From: Bolinopsis microptera
Taxonomy: Eukaryota > Ctenophora > Tentaculata > Lobata > Bolinopsidae
Assembly (NCBI RefSeq): GCF_026151205.1
Contig: NC_087072.1
Coordinates: 18,181,669 to 18,245,668 of the forward strand
DNA: 64,000 bases
Direction of reading: 5' to 3'
Positions 51,914 to 64,000 of this stretch are shown here, piece after piece. A model generated the notes under the pieces. It worked only from the letters and a program-made list of their open reading frames with translations, was not told the origin of the DNA and did not search any database. The position numbers and the translations under genes are program-made. Position 1 is the stretch's first letter, and every line of letters starts with the position of its first letter.

Positions 51914-52580
51914 ATATAGTCCTAGTCCTACAGACTGGTAATCTAATTGTCCACTGTCCAGGTAACACAAATGCCAACTGCTCTGATCTACTTGATAAAA
52001 AAACGTACTACAATTCCAACTGCTGATGATTCTTTCAAAGAAATTTCTAATAAAACAGTAAACTCAGTGCCAACAGTTTAAAATGAAATTAAATAAATCA
52101 CGTTACGACATTTGATTGTTAATTGTCCCGAGAAATCGATTAAGTATGTGATTGTGACCAAAACCCATACTCATGGGTAGAGTAGGAATAGCCATTCCTC
52201 CTAGGACTTTTGGCTATATGCTATACTCTCAGATTTTTTATCAGTATCTGCCCGGATTGTTTGTTGGAAAGACAGAACGTTTAGTGACCCTGGTCATTAG
52301 GAAAGTACGCACGAGATGGACCACGTTTTTCCCAATTTAACTTTAGAAAGTTAAAAGAAGTTAGTTTCGATTAATACAATTTTTGAAGCATTTAATCGAG
52401 GGCAAATTGAGGCTAACGAGTCAGTTTACATTTTGTTTTTTAATGACAGCTTCTTTCTTTGAAAGAATCAACAGCAGTTGGAATCCGAATTGTAGTACGT
52501 TTTTTATCAAGTAGATCAGAGCAGTTGGAACTTGTGTTTCCTGGACAATTAGATTACCAGTCTGTAGGACTAGGACTATA
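51914..52580. mobile_element. 667-bp element with ~130-bp TIRs
   Basis: The left arm from TATAGTCCTAGTCCTACAGA (51914) to about 52043 is repeated inverted at about 52454-52580, with minor indels. The interior holds CCCATACTCATGGGTAGAG, which is related to copies near 38590 and 53945. No coding frame. Confidence 0.85.
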
Positions 52581-52610
52581 TCTTAAACAATAATCTCAGA
52601 ATGTGTGTTT

Positions 52611-52940
<330 letters not shown>

Positions 52941-54300
52941 ATTTCCGAGCGGCTTAATCAAGAAAACGGGGCTGGTTTTTTCGGTATAGTGCCGACAAAA
53001 CTACGAGGAAGTCAAATGGTAAAGGGTTTTTAAATCGGTCGGTGGTAAGTGGTTTAATTTATGGTTTTGTACCACAAATTTTAAATAAAATGGCTTGAGC
53101 AGCTTAATCAAGAAAACGGTAAGATTTACGGGGCTCGCTCTCTCTCCCATTAATGCATAATATGTAGGTAGCGTTGGTGCATATATCATAATTACATTGT
53201 CATGAATACTATAAACGTATTAGGGGAGGGATCGCTCATATATAGCGGACTGTTTGGACTGTAGAGAGAGTTCATACTTTCATACGAAAATGTAATGCAT
53301 GTTTTCAAATATGCGGGTGTAACTAGTGCGGAGTTAATAAGGGTTAATTTCTATTGATTATTGTTTAAGATACTATTGTTTAAGATACTATTAATTACGT
53401 GAGGGCACTCCGAATAGAATTGCTCACCTAATGCGGGTTTTGACTCAGCGGGTTTTGACTCCTACCCTTTTTAACTGCGGCAGTGAAATGCCGGCCGAAG
53501 GCCAGGTTACACTAGTATACAGATATTCATATACTAGAAGGCTAACTTTCGATTTCAATAGCTGAATAAATTTATCGACTGAGTCAGTCGGACTGACTCA
53601 GGTTGAGCAAAACAGCAGTTATTAACTAAATATTGGTTTTATGACGACAATGAACTGCCACAGTTATTTGCAAAAACTGTTTATCCAAACGAGTGGTATA
53701 GTAAGTCACGAGATTAATCATCATGTTATGTTTCTAACCCTGTACGATGTATCAAGGGTCGCAAATTGGTGCCTCAGGTGCCTCAAGGGCCTCAAAGTGG
53801 TGCTTCAAGGGCCTCAGTGTCTCAATGCGTCACAAGGTTATCTGTTTCATTCTCGATATCATTTTGCATTTGCGGACGGTTATTCAAATTAATATCATTT
53901 CCTTTTGTTTGGGAAAGAGAGACACTGGCAGCGGCCCACTCTGTCTCTACCCATGATTATGGGTTTTGGTCAAATAATTGATTTATTATCATATTTTTTA
54001 TTAAAGTTGCGGCGAAATGACAGGCTAAGCTGTAACTGTAAGCGCCGGCCAGTATAACTTTTTACCTATTTGACGGCCACTTAACTTTTTTAATCGCGGT
54101 TCTTCCTTCTCCAGGCTAAATGAAACTTGTGACAGGGAGTGTGATTACTAATCGCACTGATTTTCTGAAATTGTAAATGTATACTGTAACATCGTGTTCC
54201 GAAATTTTCTGCCCTTACACTAACAGTTTCCATTATTTTCATTTAATTGATCTGGATCTGACAGTGACACATAATGTAAATTTGTAATGATCTTTCTAAT
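52941..54300. other. No gene seen
   Basis: A short GCCTCAAGGGCCTCA repeat near 53770-53825, the inverted dispersed motif GTCTCTACCCATGATTATGG near 53940, and a solo TIR-like copy of ATGACAGGCTAAGC near 54018. No exon recognised. Confidence 0.45.
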
Positions 54301-54309
54301 TGAGATTAT

Positions 54310-54723
54310 CACGCCCATATCGATGATATGATGCCGGATGATATGTGCATAAGCCTTTTCATGACCTACTCGATCATTGTGGATGGCACACCCACTGAGG
54401 GCTATACTAACCTTTTTGGTTGTGGTATTAAGGCATTAATGAGCGAAGAGGACATTTGTAAGGGTAATGAAGAGTTGGTTAAAGATACTGAAGGATTGAC
54501 CGGTTTTACCTGTCGGATGGACGTGTGCGAGGATGACGGGTGCAGGACGAGAAGAAGAACGAGGAAAGTGACGTCGAGACTTCGAGAGCTATGTGTCAAT
54601 GTCATCGGAAACTCGAGCGGAGACATCGATCTTTCTCGTCGGAATCTTCTCATTCCTTATTTAGAAACAATTACTTTTTGCAATTTTTCAAGACATTCTT
54701 CCTTATGTCGAATTTATAACTAA
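54310..54723 (+). CDS. Cys-containing open frame, possibly an exon of a secreted or Ly6-like protein
   Basis: A 130-codon frame with non-repetitive, coding-like composition. It includes LFGCGIKALMSEEDICKG, LTGFTCRMDVCEDDGCR, a basic patch, a possible N-glycosylation site (NSS) and a few more cysteines, ending SLCRIYN. The C...C....C spacing ending in CEDDGC loosely recalls three-finger (Ly6) folds. No signal peptide is present in this frame, so an upstream exon would be needed. It may also be spurious. Confidence 0.3.
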   Translation, partial: HAHIDDMMPDDMCISLFMTYSIIVDGTPTEGYTNLFGCGIKALMSEEDICKGNEELVKDTEGLTGFTCRMDVCEDDGCRTRRRTRKVTSRLRELCVNVIGNSSGDIDLSRRNLLIPYLETITFCNFSRHSSLCRIYN

Positions 54724-57700
54724 ATAGTAAAAAAATTTATAAATGTAATTAAACATTAAAAGGAAATGCAAAATTGAACAGGGATTGAACGGGGATTGAA
54801 CGGCCGTTTATTCGTTAGTTAGAAACACCTTAAAACGCAAATTCGTTGACACTCAATTCCGTCTGGACATTTGCTTGAAAGGCTAGGTGATTGCACCGTA
54901 CCATTTAATAAGACTTTTCAACGCAAACGAAGACCTTTAAAGATTTAAATTTTTAGTAAAAGATTCTCTCGCGTGTTAAAATCAGTGTAGTGTAAAATGT
55001 TTATAATCCCATCGTTTAGTGATCATGTTTTATAAAACGTTTTTGGTCATCGCATGTTTAATAATTATAATTATCGACTTATATTTTTGTTCTATATACT
55101 AGTTATATTAATTTGTATCAACCCATCAAAATTGAAAGTCATAGCTAAATTCGCAAGACGAATTTAGCTAAGACATACAAGCTTCAAGCTTGCATGTTAA
55201 TTACTTGATGACGTATATGGTGGTTATATCACTCCTGACCCAAGGTCTGGCAGCCCTATCAACCACCATTTCATCATTTTCCAGTACTGCAGTGTTTTCA
55301 ACACTGCATCATTTCTCAGTGTTTTTTAACACTAAAAACCAACACTAAGATCATTTCTCAGTGTTTCTCAACACTGAACCAAACAGATCAAGACTGCTAC
55401 CAATCAGCAACCACAATATTCAGTATAACTCTATCGATGTTCTAATCTGCACACATATACATGAAGCCAACCAACAACTCCTCATTCATTCAACACAGTC
55501 ATCATTCTTATATCAACAATATTAACCTGCGACAAGAAACGTTGCCTAAACTTCGACTCAACTTAGGTACTCTTACAAGATTGGCTAATCTCCACTGAAA
55601 CAGTTCCTCATATTAAAGACTAAACTAAAACAAAAGTACAAACTGCTAAGACAACTCCGTATTAGGTAATTGTTCACCGCCCAGTTCTAAGTATCTAACC
55701 AGATGTGAGGATATTTATAGTAACACTAACATACATTCAACGGAATGTTCGCGTAAAATTAAATTAAGTACGGATTTGGCATATTTTACCCCATTGAGGC
55801 TCACATGACCAACCTTAATATAATATTGTTTAATGTAAAATTATTCACTAATAGAGTTCTCCTCGTTGCACTAACTTTAATATGATACATACAAAAAGTG
55901 TCTCATTGTTTATCACAATACACCACAAATTCAAATTACCGACCGGCTGTTTCTAATGGATTCTCTAACGCCAAACGGCAACAACACGCGAACAAGACTG
56001 TAAAATTGTATAACTAAATGATCATCAAATAGTACATTCAATATCCTATCCAGCTTTATCACGCTACATTTAGATTGTTCCAACATCATTGGCTAAGATT
56101 TTCAGTATTATCATCACGTCACTATTGCGTAGTCCAATCACAAGCATAACAGGTATCACGAGTCCATTTTTATCCAACGCGAAACAATCTTCAGCAATAT
56201 TATTGACTATTAAATTACTAGAGCGCGCGGCTTTTCAACCTTAAATGTAAAATTATCTGCGCGCGGCTTTCCACTTTCGAAATTTAAAATTTTATTGGCA
56301 AACGTTCATGTTCCGTTTTACACGTCAGCTACCATAATTTGAAAGTTTAAAGCATTCATAGCATGATAACAAATTATTATTTGAATAACGCACTTTTCGC
56401 TATCACAGTTAGTGTTACTCAGCAGACTAATAGTAATGTTTAATTAACCATTTAACCCTTGACTCACCACGACTTAATCACTTACAATAATTAATGTTGA
56501 ATGTACTGCGTAGTGCAACCCAGTAGTTCAACATGTTACAAACAATTGTCGACAAATCTATCGCGTCGCAGACAATTTAAATTTATCAATATATTTAATA
56601 AATATTGTTTATAGTTTTACCATTTATACCCAGGAAAGCTTATATACCGGCTGGCCGTGTTACTAGAGGTGGTCGTTTTTCATAGCACGTGAGTCAGCGC
56701 GCGTGACGTCATGTTCACTGCATGTTCACTCGCGTGAATTAGTAGGTAGTAAACCCGCGATGGGGTGGCATGTGCCTCAATAAAAATATTGCAATAATTT
56801 ATTATTATATCAATTTATCATTAAATATTTCAAGAATATCAATAACGTATGGTTGATCCTTCACACTTGGTAAAATATATAAAAATAAAGTTAATCTACA
56901 CTAAAGAATAAATAATCTATATCATATAAATCAACAATATTAACTCCCCATCTTCTTGTAGTCATTTATCAAAGCGGTAGAAATCCAAGCAATTTTAGTA
57001 CGCGGTGCGTGCGCAAGGAATTTCGTTTTAAAAAATATGTGTAGGCAAGATAAGCCTAAGTGTGGCAGTGAAAATTTAAAAATAAGTTGCAGAATAAATT
57101 GCAGTGACTGACTGTCAAATGCATTATCGCAGTTCATTTATTTGACTGCACTAACGTTTAGGATTCTTACAGCTGTTATATTTTAATAATAATAATAATA
57201 ATAAGTAGGAATTTATACATCGCTTTATAGCCATAATGCATAAAGAACTCAAAACCCAAAGATTCAGTTCAAACCATCTAAAGCGACTCATGAGTAACAT
57301 GTACATAAGAACTTATTTTTATGAAGTATGGATTTTATGAGCAATGAGAGAGGTAATACATGATACTTATACAAATACGTTTTCAAAGAGATGAGTTTTT
57401 AGTTTCTTTTTAAATAAGACGATATCAGTTAGTGTTCTCAATTGATAATTTTGCTAATATTTTGTTTAAAAGTTGTAAAGGACAAAGTTCTTGTCCGTCC
57501 ACGAAAGGTTTTCAAGGTCAAGTTTTTGTTATTACAATCTGGAGTCATGACAACGACATTACTTTGCAAAGTTTAAAAGCTGTGATCTTTTATTTAGCCC
57601 AAAATCAAACTTTTCGGTTTAATTCAAAATCTAAGTTGTCCCAAATTTGGCTCCTTCCTGGGGAGCTAACTTTAGTTTTACGAGACGGACATTTTGTTGA

Positions 57701-57775
57701 AAACCTGAACTTTCTATCTCTTTTACTTCCGAAGTTAGGCCCCTAACGGTAAGTTTTCCTGGGTCGGACAGAGGA
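54724..57775. other. AT-rich gene-free stretch
   Basis: No convincing exon. It contains the hairpin cluster at 55142-55380, a short TAA repeat near 57183 and CpG-containing patches near 56220-56270 and 56690-56740. It may be an old DNA-transposon field. Confidence 0.45.
55142..55380. repeat. Cluster of short hairpins
   Basis: TAGCTAAATTCG-CAAGA-CGAATTTAGCTA (perfect 12-bp stem, 55142-55170) is followed by an ACATACAAGCTT inverted pair (55173-55197). Three hairpins follow with stems of the type CAGTGTT...AACACTG (near 55290, 55318 and 55359), partly with direct repeats of ATCATTTCTCAGTGTT. No gene overlaps. Confidence 0.75.
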
Positions 57776-57779
57776 GATG

Positions 57780-59030
57780 GATATTTGACCGTAAGTGAAG
57801 TTTTTGCTTTCTTTTAGTATCCTCCCTGCACGGTTGAAAACCATGATAGCAGATCATAGCTGTTTTAGATATGTTAACTGAGAAGCCCCACTCAAGGCAG
57901 TAGGATTCGAGTGTTGAGCATTTTCTGGAGACTCATCGAATTTAGGGCAAGCAGTATTAGATCATCAGCCCAGAGTAAGTGAGTTACTCGTGTCGAATTG
58001 ATGATAGGCACTTCAACTTCTTCCAGCTCGTTAAGGTCTTCAGAGAGCTGATGGATAAATATCTTAAAAAGTTTAGGAGAAATTGGGTGACCCTGTTCTG
58101 TGCCACAAAGAACATCAATCCTTTCTGACAGTTTGTTCAAGAGTTTAATTTTCGCTGATGAGTTAGTATACATGTGTTTCAAACAGCTGAGGAATCGGCC
58201 TTGTATTCCTAGGTGCCAAATTTTGTATAAGAGAGCTTCTCTGCAAACTGTGTCGAAAGCTTTGGCATAGTCGACGAAGCACGCGTAGACTCGCTCTTTC
58301 TTCTTTGATATATACTTCTCTACACATGTTGAAAGGGTTAGCATATGGTCAGCAGTTTGTGCTCCTTTGCAGAACCCTAGTTGATTCGAGGTGTCAGGAC
58401 AAGCAAGATTTCTGAAACTGATCAGGCGCTGTAGAAGAATATCAGAAAATAGCTTCCCGATATTACTAGCAACAGCAATTGCTCTGTAGTTGTTTGGGTC
58501 GTATATACTACCTTTTTTGTGCAGCGGGGTTACGACTGACGGACTTAGGTGCTCCAGGGGTAGACACCAAAAGAGAGGCACTGATTGAACAAGTGTAAGA
58601 TAGCGGTCTGCATGTTCATGTTCGAAGATTTAAGAAATTCGTTCAGGACACAATCCTCGGAAACCGCTTTGCCTCTTTTAAGGGAGTTGATGCATCTAAG
58701 GAGTTCTTCATGTGTTATGTTTTGATCGAGAGATTCAGAGAGTTCCAACTGCAAATAACTCCTAGTCATCCCGTTCTGCAGTTGCTCGATTCTAGTTTCA
58801 TCGATTGACGGTTTGCCATATAGATCTTTAAAGAATTTGCAGAACTTTAGCATGTCAAAGACGTCAAGTTTGCTACCTTCTGTCTTCAGTTCTTTAAGTT
58901 TCTTGAATCTTGCCCAATTAATATTGTCACCTGATTCAATATCACTACACAGTTCTTTAAAGAAGGATGACTTCTTAAGTTTGATGAGTTTTCTGTGAAG
59001 ACGACGTTTCTCATAGTAGCTAGGCTTCTA
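57780..59030 (-). pseudogene. Non-LTR retrotransposon fragment (RT), frame-broken
   Basis: Two overlapping minus-strand frames (about 59030-58545 and 58581-57892) together give a LINE RT. The first holds the region before the fingers (HEELLRCINSLKRGKAVSED); the second has VVTPLHKKGS, NYRAIAV, motif A CFVDYAKAFDTV, motif B GTEQGHPISPKLF and motif C HLLWADDLILLA. Beyond 57892 another frame reads CLEWGFSVNISKTAMI. Both ends are truncated, with at least two frame breaks. It is a different family from the LINE at 48-51 kb. Confidence 0.8.
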
Positions 59031-59418
59031 AGGTATTGGCTTGCCGGGTTTTTTCCGTATGACTAGAGGTGTATGATGAATGCACATGATCTGCACATGA
59101 TATCACGTCCCTCCACAATAACCACATAGTCATGTCACGTAGTGTCACGTGATCATGGCCAGGATCATCCTGCTGAGTGCTGTTGTTTTGAGAATTTGAC
59201 ATGACGAATCAAATCACGTCACTGATGCAGGGGAACATGTCGATGTAGCATTAAGTAGATATGCCCAATCGTTGATCTGTATAACATTTAACCAAGTTTA
59301 ATGTCTTTCGTTGTTCATCATGAAGCATACTTAAGTCTGATCAAGCTGAATTTCTGATCTCCGGTTGCCAGTCGTTGCCTGCGCCCTGTAGTCGACCTGC
59401 AACAAAATCGGAATATTA

Positions 59419-59781
59419 TTGATAGCACTAATAAGATTGAAGAGACAATTTCGAATCCCTCTGTATGATAATTGTGAAAATATGCTTGACAAGAAAATGT
59501 ACACCAGTATCATGTTGATACCCGGTGACGATTTGTGGGTCGCTACATACCTCTCTCTAAAAACGTTGCACTGTTTTGAAAAATTCAGAATATACCATAT
59601 GGAGGATCCTGAAGTCTTCAAAGAATTCCGCTGCACAAATCTTGGTTGTGCATGCGTGGATACAACAACCGATAAACCTTGTGATACTGACATAACGGTG
59701 GTAGTATCTGATTTGCTAGACAGTAATGCAGATAATTACCAAGAGTGCAAGGGGATGCTAGGGACCTATGCGGAGATCTAA
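59419..59781 (+). CDS. Unrecognised open frame with Cys motif
   Basis: A 120-codon frame ending GMLGTYAEI, with a coding-like central part (MEDPEVFKEFRCTNLGCACV) and an acidic stretch after it. An acceptor-like TTCAG at 59588-59592 precedes the best part. No family recognised. It lies among LINE debris and may be a relic exon. Confidence 0.25.
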   Translation: MIALIRLKRQFRIPLYDNCENMLDKKMYTSIMLIPGDDLWVATYLSLKTLHCFEKFRIYHMEDPEVFKEFRCTNLGCACVDTTTDKPCDTDITVVVSDLLDSNADNYQECKGMLGTYAEI

Positions 59782-60300
59782 GTTCCAGATGTAATTTATA
59801 AGGGTGTGTTCAGTCCACATTTGGGGCTTACTTAATAATTGGCAAACATGTGCATGGTATTTTGAAGTCGGGCGAAAAAATTCTATTGCTTGACAGTATA
59901 ATACTAAATGTCATATTAAAAAAAAATTGGTATTCTCTCTCTCTCTCTGTTCTGGTCAACGGTTTCTGGCCTCTTACTAAAAGATGGAGGCCTTCTCACC
60001 GTGCCCACAGAATGCAACTCCTGCTAGCTGCACGCCAGGACTCCCAAAGTATATACGAAATCATAAAATAATAAATATCAATGCAACAGACCCCTGGAGT
60101 TTTGAAGCTGTCACTACCTGTCTCAGAGCAAACCCACTTCCGTTGTAGTACTTCTGCGGGCAGACAAGGGACTTCCGAGCAAGGTCAAAGCCTGGGAGAT
60201 ATGTCTCTATGCGGAGATGGGCCTAGGTTGAGTTCCTAGTATGGGATTTAGCGAAAGTTCCTGGTGAAGAATCCTAGGAGGTTACCCAAAAGGGTTTTCC

Positions 60301-60960
60301 CTATCCAGTCTTGTCGACTGTTCCACAAATTTGAAGATATGATTGTAGTTTACTGTTTTTAAGGTAGAGTTTACCAATTATCCTCATTCTGAACGTCATG
60401 ATCTGGATGCACTTGCAGAGGAGGTGCGGGGATGTTTCTGCTTCTCCTGAAAAGTGTTCACAATCTTGCGTCTCGAAGTTGACGTTGTTTGCCACGTTCT
60501 GAAAATAAACTAGTGGGCTGTGACCTATCCTGAAAGCGACCATGTAAGCCATCTGATGTGAGTTCCAGAAAAATTAAAGTTCCTGTATTTATACTTGTGG
60601 AGGAACATCTCAAGTGGAATGTTCCTTTGTCACTGAGTGTGGCCTAATTGGGAGGAAGGGTTCTGGTCCTATGGGGATGTTGTTGGATTGATCGTCCCTT
60701 GCAAATTCGTCCGCTAGTTCTTAACCGTATACTCCTTCATGTCCTGGAACGAAGTTCTACTCGATGAGAATACCTAGTGAGTTGAGTTGGTCTGAGATGT
60801 TCAGAACGAACCTGGAGTTAAAACTGGTGCTGTTAAGTGCTTTGAATGCAGCCTGGGAATCTGAGATCCTAAGTTATCATTAGTCCAGATACTTGCCATT
60901 GTATAACGCAAATAGCGGGTACGATTTCCTCAATGAACCTGAAGAAGGAATATCTGTCCT
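60301..60960 (-). pseudogene. Non-LTR retrotransposon C-terminus with RNase H, decayed
   Basis: The minus strand reads LRISDSQAAFKALN, then NFVPGHEGVYG*ELADEFAR, which matches the RNase H of I/Jockey-type LINEs (SDSQAAlkAl, WvPGHxG, ExADxlAr). A C-terminal frame with CEHFSGEAETSPHLLCKC (60301-60552) follows. Stops replace residues in several places, so it is dead. Confidence 0.7.
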
Positions 60961-61069
60961 GAAATGATACCATGTATCGTCGAGATAAAAAAAAAATCAA
61001 AAGTTAGAGTTAATCGTTAAACGTTGTATGTCCTATTTGCATCCCCTAAGCATTGCATTGATGTTTATT

Positions 61070-62260
61070 CCTGGTCCGGTTAGCTTTGCGTCTCAGAACT
61101 AAAGAGGTCCACTATGCTTTAGTGAGCTATGCTGTCCACCAGGATACTGTAGATCTAAGGGTTCCCCGTGTAATGGGGCAGGCTGTGAAAAAGCATCTCT
61201 GCAGGATGTCCGAGATGAACTGTTTTCGAGTGTTGAGAACTTCCGCTGTAGAACTGAATAGAACCAGTTGCAGTAGTGGTGTCAGTCAAACACTGCTGGC
61301 TACTAGATGATTGTAGAACGTCCAGTCACATTTCAATGAATAGTGTGGCAAAGCTAACCCGGTCCCCTGAAAAGTGGTTACTGGAGGAAGAAGTGCCAGG
61401 AATTCTCGCTATCAGTGTGTCCTCGTAGTCAGAGTTGACATCCCTAACACTGTCTTATCACGAGCCTGTGTCTAGCGTGTGTCAGCCCTAACGCATTAGC
61501 TGTCTTAACTGAAAAGACCTGAAAAGTGGTTACTGGAGGGAGAAGTGCCAAGACTACTCATTATCAGTGTGTCCTTGTAGTCAGGATGAGCGAATTGGAA
61601 TCCCTAGCTCTGTGGTGGGTGACTTCGATGGGACCTGAAAGCTGAAAGAGAATTTCCTGGTGATTTAATAGCTCTTATAGCTCTTATGTAATATGTATCT
61701 GTGTCTAACGTATCGTCGTTTGTGTGTGTACTATCTTGTAACCTGATATCTGAAAGAGAAATTTCCTGGTGCTTGGTAGCTGTTAGTGTTGACTTCCTGG
61801 TTCCTATGGGAACTTTGAGTTGGCAAATTCCAACCTTTGTAATCAACAAGAGAGCACACCACCCGTTAGTGCCAACCAGGCCACACCACGTGGAGGTTCG
61901 GAGAGGATTTCGTGACCCGAATTTCGTATTCATGTATACCAACTTTAAGTTACAGTTACAGTCCTATATCCTGACAGCGGCCATGTTAGCCATCTGATGT
62001 GAGTTCCAGAAAAATTAAAGTTCCTGTATTTAAATTTGTGGAGGATCATCTCAAGTGAGATTTTCCTTTGTCACTGAGTATGGCCTAATTGGGAGGAAGG
62101 GTTCTGCAGTCCTATGGCCGGGATGTTGTTGGATTCGTCCCTTGCGAGGTCGTCCGTTAGTTCGTTACCGTATACTCCTTTATGTCCTGGAACATCTAAG
62201 TTCTACTCGATGTGAATACCTAGTGAGTTGAGTTGGTCTGATATGTTCAGAAAAGTGGTA
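61070..62260 (-). pseudogene. Duplicated and rearranged RNase H-LINE fragments
   Basis: A segment of about 275 bp at 61975-62250 repeats 60533-60805 (VPGH/ELAD region). Segments at 61080-61200 and 62265-62375 also match each other, as do 61373-61450 and 61505-61600. The pattern indicates tandem or nested copies of one decayed LINE. Confidence 0.6.
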
Positions 62261-62359
62261 GCTTTGCGTCTCAGAACTAAAGAGGTCCGCTATGCTTTAG
62301 TGAGCTATACTGTCCACCAGGGCACTGCTGATCTAAGTGTTCCCCTTGTAATGGGACAG

Positions 62360-62620
62360 GCTGTGATACCTTACCATTTGATATGCTACTTAAGAAACTT
62401 AGTAATTACGGAGTTAGAGGAAACGCACTAAAGCTGCTCTCCAGCTATCTAAATAATAGATACCAGTATGTTAGTGTACTTGGTGAAGAATCAGAGCCTC
62501 TCCCAGTTAAACTAGGCCTACCACAAGGATCCGTTTTGGCCCCTTGCTCTTTCTTATCTATATAAATGACATCTATACTTCTATAGCTGCTGACAGTCCC
62601 TATAAAGTCTCTATTATTGG
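62360..62620 (+). pseudogene. Non-LTR RT fragment (motif B)
   Basis: Plus-strand frame PFDMLLKKLSNYGVRGNALK, then LGLPQGSVLAP, continuing after a one-base shift as LFLIYINDI. This is RT motif B with its flanks, with no catalytic FADD in reach. Opposite orientation to the neighbouring RNase H pieces. Confidence 0.7.
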
Positions 62621-63229
62621 TGAAATTATACTCATAGTACGTTACCTTCAAGCCTTCTGGGTTTCTCTTATAAACATGCAGGTTATCGCTTATACCTTGC
62701 AGCACATAATACTCATAACCTTTTACAGCCTTCATGGGTCCAACATTCAATTATATAATCGCCCTCTAACAACAAAACAAGTATAGTTGCGAGATGCCAT
62801 TATACACTCTGTTAAGTTCCTGTTCGCACACACATAGATTAGCTCTGCTTCCCCCTTTTAATCACATAATCCTTCATAAAACAATGGGTAAACGACAAGC
62901 GCTACAAGGAAAGGAATACAAATAGAACAGCAGCAATTCGGTAAATCTCGTGAGCATGGCTCTCCCAGTCCCATTCCATACTTCTTTTATTGTCACTATC
63001 TCACTTAATTTACCAGTTCGTGTGCTTTTAGTTTATCAGAGCTTCAGAGAGAAATCAAAATACTACTTGTGGTTGTAGGTCAAAATTTCTTCCAGCACCC
63101 ATTGAGGACGGTTTCAGCTGTCATTAAATGTTTTATATTATATAATTAATGAAAGGCTCATGGTCATAGTGAGTGTCATACTCATTGGTCACAGGGAGGA
63201 AGATATAAATAATAATTTTTTGAGTTTTT

Positions 63230-64000
63230 GATGGTCAGTTTTTATGATCGCATCAAAAAATATCTATCAACAAAATCGATCAAAATGACGTTCCAACTTT
63301 CCAAGTCCATCAAATTACGAAAGAATACTATTAGCCTCCTCCCTGTGACCAGATTGATGATCAATCTTTGCAAGTGCGCGTCTCCACCCCCGTAACTTGT
63401 GCGTAACTATGCAACTCCCTATTTCTCATCTGATATGCACGCGGGTGGACAGACAAACAAACATACACTTTCGAATTGTAATAGAGACTAGAAAGCCCGT
63501 GGTCACAGGGAGGAGGCTAATAGTATTCTTTCGTAATAAGTTTTTATTGCATCAAAAAATATTCATCACAACCGAAGATACAGCCGAACTGAACACAACG
63601 TAATTACCAAAAACCGATCAAAATGTCGCTCGCAAATCTTTGCACGTGCGCTTTTGAACACTGTTACCATGGTTACTATACAGCTTCCAATTTCTCCTCT
63701 GAATTGCATGTGGGCGGTCGTACAGACATAATTCTTTATTCTATATGGTAGACTAGCTCCCGTAGAACCAGAAATGAAGCTAGTAGTGATCTTTGGTAGG
63801 TAGTTAGTTTTTATCGCATCAAAAAATATCCGTCACTTAACCGAAGATACAGCCGATGAAATTGTATTTCGCACTGAACAGAACGTAATAACAACAAAAC
63901 CGATCAAAATGGCGCTCGTACATCTTTGGACGTGCACTTGCACGTTCAAAGCTGCGTCACTATGGTTACTGTGCAACTTCTTATTTCTCATCTGATTTGT
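63230..64000. repeat. Array of ~270-300-bp repeats with an internal inverted repeat, runs off the window
   Basis: Blocks starting GCATCAAAAAATAT recur near 63250, 63550 and 63818, each followed by CGATCAAAATG and a CATCTTTG/GCACGTGCG-like part. Within the first block, TTACGAAAGAATACTATTAG (63316) is inverted at 63520-63538 next to GGTCACAGGGAGGAGG. It is probably a DNA-element-derived satellite. Confidence 0.7.

Overview
The window is animal nuclear DNA, most likely from a non-vertebrate metazoan. The evidence is spliced genes with GT-AG introns, a receptor-tyrosine-kinase-like gene, an LDLa/relaxin-receptor-like GPCR relic, several Penelope-like elements, non-LTR retrotransposons and many TIR or foldback DNA elements. 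I cannot name the species or phylum from sequence alone. No rRNA or tRNA gene, CRISPR array or bacterial-type operon was recognised.

Layout. 1-14.5 kb is mostly non-coding: decayed repeats, a hAT-like MITE that can be compared with its own empty site, a 650-bp tandem duplication and a 175-bp palindromic foldback element. 14.5-31.4 kb holds a 13-exon plus-strand gene whose exons join in phase to a 710-residue protein. It is a single-pass membrane pseudokinase in which all three catalytic motifs are replaced, with a long Ser/Thr/Tyr-rich tail. Its introns carry, on the minus strand, a near-complete Penelope-like element (16.3-19.2 kb), a broken LDLa-7TM receptor relic (20.9-22.9 kb) with a MITE inside transmembrane segment 4, and a Penelope remnant (24.7-25.3 kb).

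31.7-34.5 kb holds a second plus-strand gene of at least five exons. It encodes an unrecognised, probably disordered protein rich in tyrosine docking motifs. A one-base frame break in its last exon hides about 66 further residues. The pseudokinase tail and this protein both carry Y-x-N motifs, so a joint phosphotyrosine-scaffold role is a reasonable inference but is not shown.

35-64 kb is dense transposon territory. It contains GC-rich TIR fragments, microsatellites, a second Penelope-like lineage (41.6-43.9 kb), a second foldback element (44.7-45.1 kb) and a third Penelope-like element with an N-terminal GIY-YIG domain (45.7-51.5 kb) split by a 5'-truncated non-LTR retrotransposon. After that come two TIR elements, a 330-bp CTGT array, an AT-rich stretch with clustered hairpins, fragments of at least two more non-LTR retrotransposons, and a repeat array running off the right edge.

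The host genes, both intact in splicing logic, sit in 14.5-34.5 kb. The rest is mobile or unassigned DNA. Frame breaks in otherwise good reading frames may be real decay or assembly indels; raw reads would decide.
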